From positions 1 to 39,758 of the forward strand of contig URFM01000035.1 in the NCBI GenBank assembly GCA_900547035.1: a stretch of DNA of 39,758 bases, in the 5' to 3' direction. Origin of the DNA: an uncultured Clostridium sp. GTDB lineage: Bacteria; Bacillota; Clostridia; Lachnospirales; Lachnospiraceae. This document shows positions 38,037 to 39,758 of this stretch, one piece after another (within the stretch, counting starts at the first letter, position 1; each line of letters starts with the position of its first letter). The notes beneath the pieces are model-generated. The model had not been told where the DNA came from, made no database searches, and saw nothing but the letters and a program-made list of their open reading frames with translations. The position numbers and the translations under genes were made by a program.

Positions 38037-38957
38037 ATGAATCTTTCAAATTTAAAATATGTAGTGGAGGTAGAGAAAACCGGCTCCATCACCAGGGCCG
38101 CCCAGAACTTCTTTATGAATCAGCCTCATTTAAGCCGAATCCTCCGGGAACTGGAAAAGGATCTGGGGTTCCAGATTTTTGAGCGTACCGGACGCGGAAT
38201 GGTTCCTACCCAGAAAGGCGAGCAGTTTCTGCAGTACGCTAAGGTCATTCTGACTCAGGAGGAGCAGATTGAAGCTCTGCGCCAAAACTTCGACGCCAAA
38301 GCCCTGACCGTCCGTCTGGCCGCTCCCCGTACTTCTTACCTGCCCCTGGCTCTGGCCCTCCTTGCAGAAGAAGCTGAGGGTAAGGCTCCTCTCAAAATTT
38401 CCTTTCGTGAAACGAATCCCCGTCAGGTCATTCGAAACGTAGCGGGAAAAGATTTTGATCTGGGCCTTCTGCGCTGTCAGGAACTCTACCTGCCTTTTTA
38501 TCAGAAAATGCTTCAGGAAGAAAATCTGGAAAGCCAGCTGCTCTGGACCTTCTCCTGCCAGGTCGTATTTTCCCTCTCCCATCCTCTGGCTCAGCAGGAA
38601 AATCTGACCTACCTGGATTTAAAGCCATATACACTGATCTCCTTTGGAGACGGTCCTCTTCCTGATTTTTCCTTTGAAGGAATCCAGGAGGATTCCCATA
38701 GCGTTTCCGACAATACCCTGTCCGTTTATGACCGCGGAAGCCAGCTGGAACTGCTGTACCGGATTCCCGGAACTTACATGTGGGATTCCCCCATTCCCCA
38801 TGAAACTCTCAAAACCCTCAGTCTGGTTCAAAAACCCTGCAGCTGTCCTGGAAACAGCTATTGTGATCTGCTGATATACAGAACCGCTCACCGCTTCTCT
38901 CCGGAAGAGCAGCAGCTGCTGTGCTGCCTGCGCCGGGTAGTCAGCCAGCTTTCATGA
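38037..38957 (+). CDS. LysR-family transcriptional regulator
   Basis: 306 residues. N-terminal winged HTH MNLSNLKYVVEVEKTGSITR, then AAQNFFMNQPHLSRILRELE and FERTGRGMVPTQKGEQFL, the classic LysR pattern. A linker helix follows, then the effector domain from ~90 (VRLAAPRTSYLPLALALLAE) to the end. AGGAG lies 8 bases before the ATG. Divergent from the aminotransferase-apbE pair, which it probably controls; the effector is unknown. A hairpin with a T-run follows 50 bp after the stop. Confidence 0.9.
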   Translation: MNLSNLKYVVEVEKTGSITRAAQNFFMNQPHLSRILRELEKDLGFQIFERTGRGMVPTQKGEQFLQYAKVILTQEEQIEALRQNFDAKALTVRLAAPRTSYLPLALALLAEEAEGKAPLKISFRETNPRQVIRNVAGKDFDLGLLRCQELYLPFYQKMLQEENLESQLLWTFSCQVVFSLSHPLAQQENLTYLDLKPYTLISFGDGPLPDFSFEGIQEDSHSVSDNTLSVYDRGSQLELLYRIPGTYMWDSPIPHETLKTLSLVQKPCSCPGNSYCDLLIYRTAHRFSPEEQQLLCCLRRVVSQLS

Positions 38958-39005
38958 GTGTCCGCCCATTCATTCGCCATACAATCTGATATGGAATGCC
39001 AGATT

Positions 39006-39028
39006 TGGAATACTGGTATTCCATTTTT
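39006..39028 (+). terminator. Terminator after lysR
   Basis: Dyad TGGAATAC-TG-GTATTCCA (39006-39023) followed by five T residues. The short loop means that the inner pairs would open, giving a 6-7 bp stem. Confidence 0.7.
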
Positions 39029-39070
39029 GTATCTACTCATTTTTACCCATTTATGCTATCATAAATGTAG

Positions 39071-39088
39071 TTGTTAAATAAATAACAA
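39071..39088 (+). promoter_or_regulatory. Rex redox operator upstream of the alcohol dehydrogenase
   Basis: TTGTTAAATAAATAACAA matches the clostridial Rex consensus TTGTTAAnnnnTTAACAA at 13 of 14 defined positions. It lies 12 bp before the start codon, directly against the ribosome binding site, so Rex would block early transcription when the NADH/NAD+ ratio is low. Confidence 0.85.
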
Positions 39089-39100
39089 GAGAGGTGCGAC

Positions 39101-39758
39101 ATGAGATTTACATTACCAAGAGATTTGTACCATGGAAAGAATGCCCTTGAGGCTTTAAAAACTCTTACCGGAAAAAGAGCCATCGTTGTAACCGGAGGCG
39201 GCTCCATGAAGCGGTTCGGATTCCTGCAGAAGGTTGAGGACTATTTGAAAGAAGCCGGAATGGATGTGCGGCTGTTTGAAGGAGTAGAACCCGATCCTTC
39301 TGTTGAAACCGTTATGAAGGGCGCAAAGGCCATGGAAGAATTCCAGCCTGACTGGATTGTTGCCATCGGCGGCGGCTCCCCCATCGATGCCGCGAAAGCT
39401 ATGTGGGCGTTTTACGAGTATCCGGATACTACCTTTGAGAGCCTGATTACTCCCTTTAACTTCCCCACCCTGCGCACGAAAGCAAAATTCTGCGCCATCC
39501 CCTCTACCTCCGGAACCGCTACTGAAGTAACCGCATTTTCCGTTATTACCGACTATGCCAAGGGAATTAAATATCCGCTGGCTGACTTTAATATCACACC
39601 CGATGTCGCTATTGTAGATCCCGCACTGGCGGAAACCATGCCCAAAAAGCTGACTGCTCACACCGGCATGGATGCTATGACACATGCAATCGAGGCTTAT
39701 GTGTCCACCCTTCACTGCGAGTACACCGACCCGTTAGCTCTCCATGCCATCGAGATGA
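39101..39758 (+). CDS. Iron-containing alcohol dehydrogenase (partial, runs off the right edge)
   Basis: 219 codons from the ATG at 39101 (GAGAGGTG before it) remain open to the end. Group III alcohol dehydrogenase: AIVVTGGGSMKRFG, cofactor-binding WIVAIGGGSPIDAAKAMW, AIPSTSGTATEVTAFSVIT, and metal-site TPDVAIVDPAL with Asp plus HTGMDAMTHAIEAYVS containing the His. The opening MRFTLPRDLYHGKNAL matches the class that reduces aldehydes in fermentation (butanol or ethanol type). The remaining ~160 residues with the other metal His are missing. Rex control fits a fermentative NADH-consuming role. Confidence 0.92.
   Translation, partial: MRFTLPRDLYHGKNALEALKTLTGKRAIVVTGGGSMKRFGFLQKVEDYLKEAGMDVRLFEGVEPDPSVETVMKGAKAMEEFQPDWIVAIGGGSPIDAAKAMWAFYEYPDTTFESLITPFNFPTLRTKAKFCAIPSTSGTATEVTAFSVITDYAKGIKYPLADFNITPDVAIVDPALAETMPKKLTAHTGMDAMTHAIEAYVSTLHCEYTDPLALHAIEM

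Overview
The window joins two kinds of DNA. Positions 1 to about 3.9 kb look like Bacteroidales DNA. They are AT-rich and hold the C-terminal end of a Bacteroides-type FeoB, an IS256-family element, an IS110-family element, a Bacteroidales-style TAnnTTTG promoter motif, and the first ~40 codons of a DprA-like gene that stops making sense near 3.9 kb. From roughly 3.95 kb to the end the DNA looks like a Lachnospiraceae-type clostridium: strong AGGAGG ribosome binding sites, TTGACA/TATAAT promoters, a choline-binding-type cell-wall protein, KtrAB, and a clostridial arginine cluster. The join has no visible recombinase logic, so it is either an assembly chimera or an inter-phylum junction. Only reads across it can tell.

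About 4.1 to 11.6 kb is a compact phage-like accessory element. A rightward XRE repressor (10931-11584) diverges from a leftward set of genes: an excisionase/MerR-like small protein, two small winged-helix-like proteins, a YdbC/PC4-type ssDNA-binding protein, an unknown helical protein, a probable tail assembly chaperone, a 1042-residue tail tape measure protein, and two small unknowns. No integrase, terminase, portal, capsid or other tail gene is visible. The element carries two families of short repeats (around 4.61-4.78 kb and 9.64-9.77 kb). It also carries two predicted short plus-strand RNAs (about 5191-5248 and 10511-10577). In each, a sigma-A promoter sits at the start of a leftward gene and a strong hairpin with a T-tract lies in that gene's leader. 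This resembles counter-transcribed RNA control of plasmid replication, here seen twice in one element, and is the most unusual thing in the window.

From 11.8 kb on the DNA is ordinary chromosome. 11.8-18 kb: a cell-wall-binding repeat protein, the KtrA/KtrB potassium uptake pair, and a divergent KdpD-like (N-terminally short) sensor kinase with a KdpE-like regulator. The shared 180-bp control region holds a perfect tandem 11-bp repeat. 18-21.3 kb: a MacA/MacB-type ABC export operon. 21.5-27.9 kb: arginine biosynthesis, leftward argC-GNAT-argJ-argB-argD and divergent argG, with matching ArgR-like operator pairs at both promoters. argH lies further on at 31-32.4 kb, at the end of a gtrA-yfhO-argH run.

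28-31 kb holds a DUF4340 protein, a CvrA/NhaP2-type potassium/proton antiporter with a C-terminal TrkA_C domain, and a Crp/Fnr-family regulator with a perfect dyad in its own promoter. 36-38.9 kb holds an ApbE flavin transferase lipoprotein coupled to a class IV (D-amino-acid type) aminotransferase, with a divergent LysR regulator. The window ends inside an iron-containing alcohol dehydrogenase that has a near-consensus Rex redox operator just upstream of its ribosome binding site. Potassium transport therefore occurs twice (uptake at 13-15 kb, efflux at 28.7-30.3 kb).
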